A stretch of DNA of 64,000 bases from assembly GCF_905475345.1 (NCBI RefSeq), contig NC_066594.1, forward strand, positions 2,556,501 through 2,620,500. The letters are read 5' to 3'. Origin of the DNA: Vespula vulgaris (Eukaryota > Arthropoda > Insecta > Hymenoptera > Vespidae). A model generated the notes under the pieces. It saw only the letters and a program-made list of their open reading frames with translations. It made no database searches and was not told the DNA's origin. Positions 14,697-25,200 of this stretch are shown one piece after another. Each line of letters begins with the position of its first letter. Position 1 is the stretch's first letter. Both the position numbers and the translations under genes were made by a program.

Positions 14697-14800
14697 TATT
14701 TTATATATACAAAATTGTTATAATCGTAGGAAAATATATATGTGATGGAGATTCCGATGCGCGTACAAGATATGCTGCACCACCATCCAATACCGTCTGA
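955..14800 (+). CDS. FCHO: F-BAR domain only protein (FCHO1/2 homologue), 13 coding exons, 994 aa
   Basis: Endocytic adaptor acting early in clathrin-coated pit formation at the plasma membrane; the F-BAR domain bends membrane and the mu-homology domain binds cargo and AP-2 partners (known for the family). Coding exons read: 955-984, 3518-3829, 4269-4526, 4627-4822, 4903-5229, 6268-6381 (cassette), 12013-12112, 12487-12748, 12908-13175, 13294-13774, 13908-14124, 14215-14563, 14730-14800. Phases all match and the total is 995 codons. Residues 1-265 form the F-BAR domain (exon 2 opens GEKNNGFDVLYHNMKHG, nearly identical to human FCHO2). The middle is charged and then Ser/Pro rich (DEDGFCIRPKPDPWENEKG matches the vertebrate linker). 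About residue 705 to the end is the muHD (YWKCES, GGFKTLNSKP, GYRLSLVKRRF). The start at 955 gives a 10-codon first exon ending DYFWG, as in vertebrates. If the intron after 5229 is retained, translation stops at 5249. FCHO1 versus FCHO2 cannot be separated; insects usually have one gene. Confidence 0.92.
985..3517 (+). other. FCHO intron 1 (no gene)
   Basis: Begins with the donor GTGAGT and ends TTTTAAG before 3518. It contains simple repeats (1255-1311 trinucleotide ACG/ACA, 1366-1434 GA-rich, 2173-2219 TA) and an A+T-rich imperfect palindrome at 2640-2752. Open frames inside it are low-complexity and not supported. Confidence 0.75.
2173..2219 (+). repeat. (TA)n microsatellite
   Basis: Uninterrupted TA dinucleotides in FCHO intron 1. 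Confidence 0.95.
6268..6381 (+). other. FCHO: FCHO Pro-rich cassette exon (38 codons)
   Basis: Bounded by the acceptor TGCTGTTTCAG and a donor GTAACT, in phase 1 on both sides and 114 bases long, so it can be included or skipped without changing frame. It encodes a segment with PPAVPPPTICRNPL. The flanking exons (ending at 5229, starting at 12013) are also phase 1 and can join directly. The longer open frame starting at 6249 runs through the acceptor and is probably not a real start. Confidence 0.6.
7269..7311 (+). repeat. (ATTT)n microsatellite
   Basis: About ten uninterrupted tetranucleotide units inside the long FCHO intron. Confidence 0.95.
9234..9330 (+). repeat. TTA/TTG trinucleotide tract
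   Basis: Imperfect repeats of ATT with GTT and ATC variants, in the FCHO intron. Confidence 0.9.
14659..14697 (+). repeat. (GT)n then (AT)n microsatellite in the last FCHO intron
   Basis: About 15 GT units followed by TATATATATT, only some 30 bases upstream of the last FCHO coding exon at 14730. It sits where the branch point and polypyrimidine tract would be, so length variation here could affect splicing of the last exon (inference). Confidence 0.9.
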
Positions 14801-16580
14801 CAATTTCCAGAATGGATAGCTCAGTGGGGAAAGCTGCCGATTTAATATTGGTACTTGCTTATTCACTCACTGCCTACATCAGGGCATATTCAAAGTTTAA
14901 ACTTTAAATCTACGCGAAAGAAATTGTTGGATGCCAAGGAATATATGTGATAATTCCACATTAGTAGGTAACAAATATTCTATTAGCGAAAACATTTTAT
15001 TCATTTTGACGATTTTTTTCTTATTAGTTTCTTTAGTTTTTCTTTCTTATTTTGTTTTTTGATTTGTAAAAGAATATAGAACATTGAGATTAATTGTATT
15101 TAACCTTTTAAATAACGGAAGAATATATTAGCTACATGTAAGCTTTGGTATCCAGCATATTTTCGCAGCAATACTCGCCAGTTTTAATCTCTTTTCATAA
15201 TCAAAATGTGTAATATGAATGTTTTTACATGAAGGCTCAGCTAACATACAGCAGTAAAATATTTTTATCTTCTTAAATTTTTCGTTATTTTGTTGTAGAC
15301 ATCACATTATTATAAATGAAATATCGTTAGGAACTTTAAAGTAAAACGAAATATTTGTATACTTAGCAGAAAGGTGTATATACACATACATATATATATA
15401 CTCAAATGTAATTTTCAATAGAAAAGAAATTATAATTGTGTACAGAAAGCTTTTGTGCAAAAATCGTTTATAAGATAATTCATTTTATGGACTACAAACG
15501 ATGACAAAAGTCACTTTTGTTGTAAAACTTGTTAAGATTGTCGTGCGTTATTCTAAGATGAATCTGGATAAAGTTTAGATAAAAGTATATTCACTCTAAA
15601 ATGATAGATTACTAATTTAATGACTAAATGGAGTAGCTTTAATGATACATCTTTACCATATGCAGTTTGATAAGTAAAGAATGATTTGTAAAAATGTTTG
15701 ATGATGAAAATCTAATGTTATGCAAGAACCAAAGGTTTCTCACTCCTTTAACAGTTTGAGTTAAGAAATTCTTGATAGTATTTATGCTTACAAAGGTCTT
15801 CAATATTCGTTGTTATCATTTCACGAGATACATAACTATATATATGTATATATATATAGAGAGACTTTTTATATATCATTATTAATTACTGTCGTAATAA
15901 ATCAACATTCATTTCCCGAATAATTATGTCAAGTATTACTTTTGCATTTATGCCGAAATCACTTGCCTAGTTGCCTTCAAAGACCATATTACATATTATT
16001 CAGTTAAATTTTAAGTTAAGTTCGTTAAATGAAAGAGATTTTTCAAGTTGTTCTATTAACGGAGAAACATTCTATACATTATTTTTTAATAAATCGCATA
16101 TCAATGAATTATCCTTTTGTTAAGCTACATATACCTATAATTATTTACATATATATATTCACAAAATAATTCTGCGTTAATCACAATTTTTTTTTACCAA
16201 ATATGATTCAAACCAATGCCTGTATTCTTTACTGCGTCATACTATATATGGATGGTAATACGAAATGGTAACGTATATTAATGTACAAACTATATGGATT
16301 TGACAAATTAGTTGTACTTAATTACGTTACTATAAAACTAACTTGTGTAATCACAAATTAGACTTCATTGTGAGACTTTATGTATAATATCATTCTTTGG
16401 CCAATTTATTTGATACGTAACAGATACTTCTGTATCTATTGTTATAAAAAAAAATCTAACGACAAAAAGAAGCTTTCATCATTAATGTTCCTATAATATG
16501 TATACAGGATGTTTCATAATGAATGTAAAAAAAATCATAGTTTGTTGAGAAAGTCATTTTATGGAAAGAAATGTCCTATG

Positions 16581-16703
16581 AACATAGGTCTTATACTAAA
16601 AAGCATCATAACTAGTAGTAAATCAAAGTTTTATTGTGAATTTCTTATAGTAATAATAAAACTTTGACATGCCGTAATAACTACATAGAATTAGACCTAT
16701 GTT
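16581..16703. repeat. Long imperfect palindrome
   Basis: AACATAGGTC (16581-16590) pairs with GACCTATGTT (16694-16703), and further in ATCAAAGTTTTATT (16622-16635) pairs with AATAAAACTTTGAC (16655-16668; 13 of 14 pair). The arms are about 50 bases with a short loop near 16645. It lies between two copies of the ACAGGATGT end motif and probably belongs to a MITE. Confidence 0.65.
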
Positions 16704-16738
16704 TAGATTATATTTTTTTCTAAATGATTTATATATGC

Positions 16739-17218
16739 ATATACAGGATGTCATGAGGTAAGTTTTAGGCGGAACAGCGGTCGAACTATAGTAATTTAGT
16801 AAATAGCCAAAATCTGTAAAAATTTATTTTCATTATTTTTTAAACTCTGAAATTCAAAATTTTTTTTACCATTTACTTTTTACATTTTAATAAATATCGC
16901 CTGATGTTAAGTTTATAATTATTTCTGAGAAAAATATAGCTCAAGAAATTATAATTTGTATCATATAAATTTTTTATCATTTATATTTTACAATTACATA
17001 AAATAATCAAATTTTTTTTCTTCATTTCAATCTTATTTGTATTTCATAATTCAAAATGCTTAATTGGAATTATATTTATTATCTTTTACACTTCATTTAT
17101 TAAAAATATTTCAATAATTTTTTATAGACAATTAAAAATAATTTAATTTTCATCATCTCTATTATATTTTCAATGCAAAATATCTATTTCGACTAATATT
17201 TCGAGACATCCTGTATAT
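16739..17218. mobile_element. Short TIR element (MITE-like), about 480 bp
   Basis: The left end reads ATATACAGGATGTC (16739-16752) and the right end GACATCCTGTATAT (17205-17218), an exact 14-base terminal inverted repeat. The interior is A+T rich with no coding capacity. This is the form of a non-autonomous DNA transposon. A second copy of the left end, TATACAGGATGT, stands at 16501 in direct orientation, so the element may be larger or nested. The family is not identified. Confidence 0.6.
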
Positions 17219-17915
17219 TTGTATATGTGTATGTATTTCATTTTTATCCAAAAAAAATTTTTCGTTAATATACGATACTCATTATTCTATTTCATTGAGA
17301 GAAGTAATGCTAAATAACGATGGCATTAGTAACCACTCCATTTGCTGTGATTCTTCATAAATCGAAAGATTTATATTAAATTTATTAATTTTCATCAACT
17401 AAATCTTTGATTAAAATATTATTATATTCATTATTATATAGGATCACTAATACTTGTTCTCATTATTTCTATAACGTATATTAAAACGATTACATATTAA
17501 TAACATTATTAATAATTAATTTTTTATAATTTGTACTTAGACGATTTAACATAATGCGTTTATCATATCAATTTTAATGTATCTATATCATAATTTTGTC
17601 ATACATAGTGATGGAGTGGTTTCCGATGAATCGACTGAGCTCCCTGTGATATGCAGATGTCACTATAATTTCGTAATAAACATTTGTACAACATGTACAG
17701 AAAAGACAATTATTTAAACAACCTAATCCTAATTTTTTAATAATTTTTTTAATTATCTATTTATAACATTATTTTCAACTTAACTTTTTACAATACACAT
17801 TGACAATACATCTTATAATGGAAGTTTATCCCCTGTTAGTCGGCAACATTTTGTACATACATGCATGAACGTAATATCATACGTACGTAAACACAAGTAA
17901 GCGATATAAATTTTT

Positions 17916-17917
<2 letters not shown>

Positions 17918-17962
<45 letters not shown>
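17918..17962 (+). repeat. (TA)n microsatellite
   Basis: Uninterrupted TA dinucleotides in the FCHO-CRTAP intergenic region. Confidence 0.95.
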
Positions 17963-17963
<1 letters not shown>

Positions 17964-18052
17964 CGTATAACACATACACATACACATGCATATATAATAC
18001 AGGCCATAGACAAGTAACAATTAGGATCTTAAAAAGTTATTTTGATGAAAAT

Positions 18053-20301
18053 TTAATGAACTTCATTTTCTTCGTTATTCGTTTTATTTAATGCATGTTT
18101 CAGTTCTGCAGTTAGGATTGTAAATTCCTCAGAAATGTAACGCAAAATTCTTCGTTCATATTCTTGTCTCTTCATATAAGCAAGTGCTTCCTAAAGTAAA
18201 TAATCGAATATTAATATGTGAATAGCAATGTATGTACATAAAAATTTTTGTTTATCTAAATATATATAATAGAACCTCGATTACCCAAATTATTTATTGT
18301 ATATCAGTAAGGATTTAGTTTATCACAGTAACTAGTTACAATAAAGTGCAATATAGTAACTAGTTACAATAAGTGCAATAAGAAAATAACGTTTTATTAT
18401 CCAAATATCCATGTCTCTCGATTAATTCGAATAACTGAGGTTCTACTGTATATATACATATGTATATTTTCTATTGCACTTTTTAGAAAACTAAAATCAT
18501 AAGATTACCTCTCGTGGAACAAAATATTCCTCTCTTACTTTCGGTAATCCAAGATAATATTTTTTATTGTTTAACATTGTTTCATCTACTGGATCAAATA
18601 ATAAATAGCTTTCAACTGCTTTTGCTACTGCTACTAAATTTCCTACTATGTAAACAATACACGTTAAAAATGTTTATTTCATATATCAATTTATACTTAC
18701 AATTATGTTAAAATATTTACATTTATAATAAGCAAATTGCAAATAATTGTAGTGGCTTTTGAGTAGGTCATCTCGATTTTCACCATTCACATAATTGAGT
18801 AAACGCGAACAGCTACGTTTACATTTCAGAGAGTAAGCAAAGTGATCTAAAAAATATAATTTTCTATTACTAGTGTTCTTCCAATAATTTTACATTATAA
18901 GAAATTTAACATTCATTAAATTTTTTAATTTATATATATATATTTATTTATTTATAGTTCATATTACTTGCTAATAAAGATGTGAATTCAGGATGCCATC
19001 CTTGATCAAAAGGTCCTTCGCAATAGATCCTACATTCGTTTTCCGAGTTCAAGTAATCTCTCAAAGAATTTTCAAACAATTTAACTGACTCCTTGTAATT
19101 TTGCTTTTCATATTCTGACACACCAGTAGTATAAGCATTTAAGAAATGTGACATCTCCAAGTTCGAAACATTATCTGCATGTACACCTGGTAAGGTGAGA
19201 TAATATTTCAAATTGTTAGCACTCATATTATGGTGCGGATGCATGACCAAAAAAGTGAAGACTGCATTAGCTGCATCTTGGAAATGATTTTTCTATGTAT
19301 AATTAAGTAATTATTAGAAGTATGTCAAGAATAATATTTATAAATTTCAAATAAATTTATTTTCAATAAATCTAAATAAAATTATTTTTTATTAAATAAT
19401 ATTTTGTATTATAAATATTATAAGAATGACTATAATTACTTTGTTACCTGATAATAACATATATGCAAATATTCATAAACACGATGTTCTATGAACTTCC
19501 TTTCCATATCAACAGGTAATCGTTTAAGTTTTTCTTTATTAGCAATATCCTTATAATCTTGATTACACTTCATTAAACAAAGAGTCTCACGTACTTTTTT
19601 TTCATAAAAATGTAAATCTTCTATATTCTCTGGATAAAATGGTTGCCATCCTTCTGCTTCCATTGCACAATTTCTTCGACATTTTATTAATGTTTGTTTG
19701 TAGATTTTATACCTGTATACAAATAATTCTTATAAAAAATCATAAACAATAGCATGTGTTATTTAATAAAAGAATTATCAGTTTATTGACTCTAATATAT
19801 AAACACAATAAAGATATTAAACAACTGTATAAGAAATCGTTCATTTGCAATATTTAGAGTTACTCTTACTAATAATCTAATAAAATTAAATATTATAAAA
19901 ATCAATATATGTGATACATAATTATGCCATTGTAAGATCCAACAATCGAACCTCTTAACGATTAAAAATAATTTAATTAAAAATATCTATCTTTTTTTTT
20001 TTATAATCGATAATCTCCTGAATAAATAAAATACATGTTATCAATAATATGTTATTAAAAACGTACCCATGTAAAGCCTTGGTAAACCTTTTAATACACT
20101 CATCCCATTCTTCATTTAGATATGCTTCCACAGCACTCTCGTATAACTCCGATAATGTCAAATCTGTATCTACGTTTTGAAGGAACGTTCGTTTTATACA
20201 AAAACATAACCTTCCTACGCTTAAAAAATCTTACCAAAATCTACATCAGCAATTGTCCACGTTAAACAGGATAATATTAATAAAACTACATGGACTTTCA
20301 T
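18053..20301 (-). CDS. CRTAP: Cartilage-associated protein-like (CRTAP/P3H4 family), 7 coding exons, 384 aa
   Basis: Secretory-pathway protein of the leprecan family; in vertebrates CRTAP joins prolyl 3-hydroxylase 1 and cyclophilin B in the ER to modify and fold collagen. Coding exons, 5' to 3': 20301-20235, 20163-20067, 19712-19448, 19292-18968, 18846-18721, 18645-18509, 18190-18053; phases match and give 385 codons. Residues 1-18 are a signal peptide (MKVHVVLLILSCLTWTIA). Four CxxxC motifs typical of the family are visible (CRRNC, CLMKC, CRIYC, CKRSC) within TPR-like helices, and YNYLQFAYYKLGNL plus SYLLFDPVDE match human CRTAP closely. There is no dioxygenase domain, so it is the non-catalytic CRTAP/P3H4 type, not a prolyl 3-hydroxylase. 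It ends NEENEVH without KDEL, as CRTAP does. CRTAP versus P3H4 (SC65) is not resolved. The intron between exons 6 and 7 holds a MITE. Confidence 0.88.
18268..18448. mobile_element. Pogo/Tigger-like MITE in a CRTAP intron
   Basis: The left end has TAGAACCTCGATTACCC (from 18270). The right end, read on the other strand, begins CAGTAGAACCTCAGTTATTC (to 18448) and is flanked by TA. Ends of the form CAGTAGAACCTCGATTATCC are typical of pogo/Tigger-type Tc1-mariner elements (established knowledge), which insert at TA. At about 180 bp it has no transposase. Inside is a tandem duplication, AGTAACTAGTTACAATAA with trailing GTGCAATA, at 18327-18353 and 18355-18380. Confidence 0.6.
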
Positions 20302-22235
20302 GTCGCCAAACATAAAATTTATATGTTATGCTTTAATTATTTCAATTGAATTATCTATTAACGATGATGATAGCAATGATGATGATGATGATGTCGGAAG
20401 AAATAATACAGATACAGAAAAGGCAGTCTATTACTGCCATATGTATGTTATATGTATGTGTATATATATATATATAAAATGCACGCCATAGGAAAGTTAC
20501 CACATGATGTATGATGATACACACAAACACACCATTCGATGATCTAGACCTATTTATCTTAAAAGACTATATAGCTGCAATGTTTCCAAGATATGCGTTT
20601 AATTCGTTCATTCATTATACGACAAAATTTTCTCTTAATTTCTAATCATTTAAGGAATACAGATTTAAATAAACGACATTAATTGAAGCATTCTTGAAGC
20701 ATTCTACGATCAATACTATATTGAAGTTAAAAATGTTATATTATATATCATTATATGTATATCAGGCCACACACACATATATATATTATATATATATTAT
20801 ATATATATATTATATATATATAGAACCGTCCGATTAATATAAGTCGATGTGTGCGCGAATGTGTACCTTTAAGTACACTCTGCCTCAATGATGATTGTAT
20901 TCGTGTATTGATAAGAATGTCCCAGAAAATTTTCTTCAAGCAATTTCACAATATTTCTGAGTTCATTACAAAAGACAAGATCATTAGTCGATAGCACTGT
21001 TTCTTCTGATTACAATCAGTGAAACAGAGTATACAAGTGCAGTCATTGATAATATATTCTCCAATTATAAAAATGAGACTCATACATAATATTAAATTTA
21101 CGTATATATGTGTGTACTTATATACGCACATATAGTTAAATTCAATTATTATTATCATGTTATTTCCATAAAATTAATTATAAGTTTGTAATACATTTTG
21201 TATACATGTATACATATGCATGCACTTTGTATACATATAAATATATGTCGATATATATGTATGTAAATACATTATATATATATATATACATACATATATA
21301 TCAATTTGACAAGTAATATTTCTTATGAAGTATGTTATAAATTATATTGACCGGACACGACGAAGTCAATAATTCTTTCGATATTTCCCATATTCGATAA
21401 TACATTAGGGAATAAAATTGACGATGATTAAAAATTGCAATGTGTTATCATTTAAAGTTTAAATATCTTATACTTGTAAATTCGTGTTTCAAATTTAATT
21501 TTATATTTAATATATATGTAATATAATGGCGCGTCTCAACGATCACAGATTTTACGAATTATTTTTGACTACCATATAATATAACAAATTATAAAGTTAC
21601 AAATTATAGTTTCTAAATCTAAGTTTCTTTTTTTTCTTTCTTTTTTTTTTTTTTTTTTTTTTTCTTTAATATACCCAACAAACTTTATTAACTTAAATAA
21701 AAATTCAAAATTCTTGGAATTCTTTAAGGTACTTTTTTTTATTTTTGCTTATTTTGATCTTATTTCTTTTACTAAGCGTATGGCGGGACAAAACTATTCT
21801 AAAATATCAGTAATTTACTCCTTTGTAAACAATTATTTAATGGAAGCGTATAACTTTCAACACAAATATTTTTTAAAACTGTAACTAGCAATGAGCTCAA
21901 TTTAACAAATTTGACTTGAACAATGATATAGCAAGAGAATAGTTAAGAGTATTATCACACAGATTGATATCTCAAACGACGTATAGACTTATACACGATA
22001 CATAATACTTTTACAGTTACGATAAATGACTCTCTTTCTTTTTCTCCATCGCGACTTCATTTTCACATCAAAAAACGCGAAATGGAGATTTTCCTTTTTT
22101 TTTTTTTTTCTTTTTCTTTTTTTCCACAAGCATTACTGATTATAGTCAAATATTGATACTTTTTGCTACTAAGTTTTATGCTGAACCTATTTCTAAAATC
22201 AGTTTTTCAAAGTAAATGGTTACGCGCACACATAA
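20302..22235. other. Intergenic region between CRTAP and MAST (no gene seen)
   Basis: A+T-rich, with TA/TATG tracts (20780-20822, 21180-21305) and poly-T tracts near 21625-21665 and 22097-22130. It should hold the CRTAP promoter just above 20301 and the MAST 3' UTR below 22236. A GAT/GAC triplet run lies at 20362-20393. The minus-strand open frames at 20751 and 20946 are low-complexity. Confidence 0.5.
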
Positions 22236-25200
22236 TTAGATATTTTTTTTTTCACTTACGAATTCACTGTTTTCACACGAACGTATTGAATCGTCCCGAG
22301 TTTTCGAGTCATCTAAAGTATCGATTTTGTATTTCTTTAATATTTTCCGACACTCTTGAGTGTTATCTACATTACTCTTGCTAGAAGTTGATTGTTCGAG
22401 AGCACCCGAATTAAATGAAGTTAATTTGATCTCCGTTTCATTACGCTTCAATTGTTTTTGCTCTAACGTCATTGGAGACACACCAGCAGCACCATGAGAT
22501 AGTGTATCCGGTGATTCGTTTTGATGGACGATGTCCTTTATTGCTTCATTATTTCGTGATTCTAGATTACTCACACTGATTTCGTTAGGATAAACACTGC
22601 GGGATTCGTTATTGTAAGTTACATTTTTATCTTCTAATAATATTCGATCGTTACGTGCATCATTTTTCTCATTTTTTTCATTTTTCTCTACAGGCACCAT
22701 AACTTCTTTCGATGTATAATCATCGCTCTTAGTTCCAGTTGGCGAATCTTTTTCTTCAGCTATTCTTGGTAACTGTGTACTTCCACAAGCATTAGATATA
22801 CCAACGTTTGCTATATTAATCGATATACCATGTGTTAATTTAGGATAATCGACTACGGTTTTCGGTTCTGTACACACTTTCTTCTCTCCTTTCATATCAC
22901 TGCTTTCTTTATTCATTTCACTAGCCTCTTCGGAAATTTCAGCATGAGACGTTTGAGCAATTGTCACACGTGGTGTTACTTTTACGACGGTATTTGCCAA
23001 TGGCGATATCGATGTTTTATTTTCCGCTGAACGAGGATGCAATCTATCGGGACTGAGAGCTCTTCTTAAAAGTGGTGACCCTGGTTCTGCCGATTTTGGA
23101 CGTCCATATCCTTTCTTCTGACTACTAGGTGCTGACAAACAAACACCTAAAATAAATTAAACGAATGATTATATCACAATACCGATTATATCCAAGTATT
23201 TATAATAAAAATGTAGTTTTGATAATACCTGGACTGTATGATTGCGTAGTATTAGAACTACCAGGTTGATGTCCTGTGGGAAATGCTAAAGGACTTGGAC
23301 TTCTTGTTGGACTAGCAGGGAGTGGTGATGGACTGGGAGTTCTAGCTAAAGGAGATAAAGGTATATGCCCTACAGACTTCCTACGATTTGGAGAATGGAT
23401 ATTCTTTGCTGCTGTATGTAATTTATGCTTTAAACCGTGCAAAGTACTTGGTCTTTGATAATGTGATTGATTTGACAAATTTCCAATAGAAATATTAGAA
23501 CCTGGTGAAGAAGAGTTTGGACTTGAACATGGACTTGAATTTCCAGTTGAATGATAGGATTCTGAATTAGTACGATTTGTTGGTGGAGAAGGACTACAGA
23601 CGGATTTTGTACATGCACCATAATAAGGTGTAATATCCTGAGAACGTGTGAAGGATTGAAAAGATCGACTAGGGGTCACCATTGAGGGTGAACAAATTCC
23701 TGCAGCCATCTGAAAGAATGTAGTATATTTAAAATGTACGACGTCATAGTATTTTGTCTTATACTTGTTTAAAAGCGTAGTATGTGTTGAATGCGCTCAT
23801 TTCTGTAAAATGGACGCATATGTCAAAAAAATTAATTCATCTGTATATTTCAATTGTGGTATAAGAAGCTTTGGTATAAATATGAACCAAATAATGAATA
23901 ACATATATTCAACGAAATAAAAAAAATAAATAAATAAATAAATAAATAAACTGCCAAAAAGTATACGAAGCTAAAAAATGTATAAAAGAAATCATACCAT
24001 AAGTGGAGGTTTGTTGTCACTGGACAGAATGGGTGCTGACAATGGACAATTGATACTTAATGGCTGCAATAAAACATAAAATGCACTTAACGTAACGAGT
24101 GTGTAGCTTGTATTATGTTGTTTGCTTAATTTCTCTGGCACTGATACATGTGTGCAAAAAATATGCAGTGAAGTTTAAGCACTATGCTATCATTAAAATA
24201 TCTTAAAGTTTTCGTGTGAAACATAAAAATTGCTGTACATATGTACAATCATTTGATATAATAGATCAGGAAAATTAGTGAAAGAATGACAATTCTCATG
24301 TATACCTGTTGCATCTCTACACTAGCACGTTTCGAACTTATTCGCTTAAAAAGAGACGTTTTTTGTCGCTTCTTGTCAGAAAGCTCTCGTTTTTGTTTCC
24401 TTTGTTTATGAAACGTTCTGCGTGCCATTTTACTTTGAGTGAGATCTCTTTTTCTACCACCAGATTTAATACTGGTGTTTTCTAAAGGCGTACTACGTAA
24501 AGTGACGTGATCACCGCCACTCAGCATTAACTGGAGAACTTGAGTGTGATATAACCCTTGTACAGGTTCTCCATTTATATGCGTTATCAAATCCCCTGGC
24601 CTCAAACCAGCTTCAAATGCAGGACTTGACTGATCAACTGCCTACAGTTGAATACATAAATTTTACAGTTAAAATTACAGTTGAATGTATATATTTTAAT
24701 ATTTACACTTTTTCAACCGAATGAATGAATTAAGTTCCAAATAAGATATATTGCGAACATACCATCACTAAATGATGCATAGTGTAAAAATCACTGTCAC
24801 CATAATAAACTCTGATGGTATGCACTGTGAAACCAAATCCACATGGTCCTCTTCTTATAATAATTGGAGGTTTCAAACTGGTTACAAGAGGACTTAATTC
24901 TCGACATGGGGACGTATCTCTCGAAGAAGCTGTAGAAGATCCACCAGGTGACTCAATAGATTGATTACTGACCAGAGAATCATCTAAAAGTATAGATATA
25001 TTAAACAATAAATGTAATAATATTATTCTGATAAAAAATATCAATAATTATTTAAAATAACGATTATAAAAACGAAATTTTATGATAATTTAGATACATA
25101 CAAGTAAATTCACTAGTCGGTATTACTAGTGATAAGCCACTAGTCGATGCAGACTTAATAACAGACCTTGACTTTGACTTATTTGCCGGTAAAATGGGAA

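Larger units (their letters stand above)
14801..18052. other. FCHO 3' UTR/flank and convergent intergenic region
   Basis: No gene is seen. The first part is presumably FCHO 3' UTR; an AATAAA at 15896-15901 is one possible polyadenylation signal, but several equivalents exist in such A+T-rich DNA. From 16501 to 17218 lie a palindrome and a TIR-bearing element (listed separately). A (TA)n tract runs 17918-17962. On the minus strand an AATAAA (17914-17919) lies about 135 bases after the CRTAP stop codon and may end that transcript. Confidence 0.5.
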
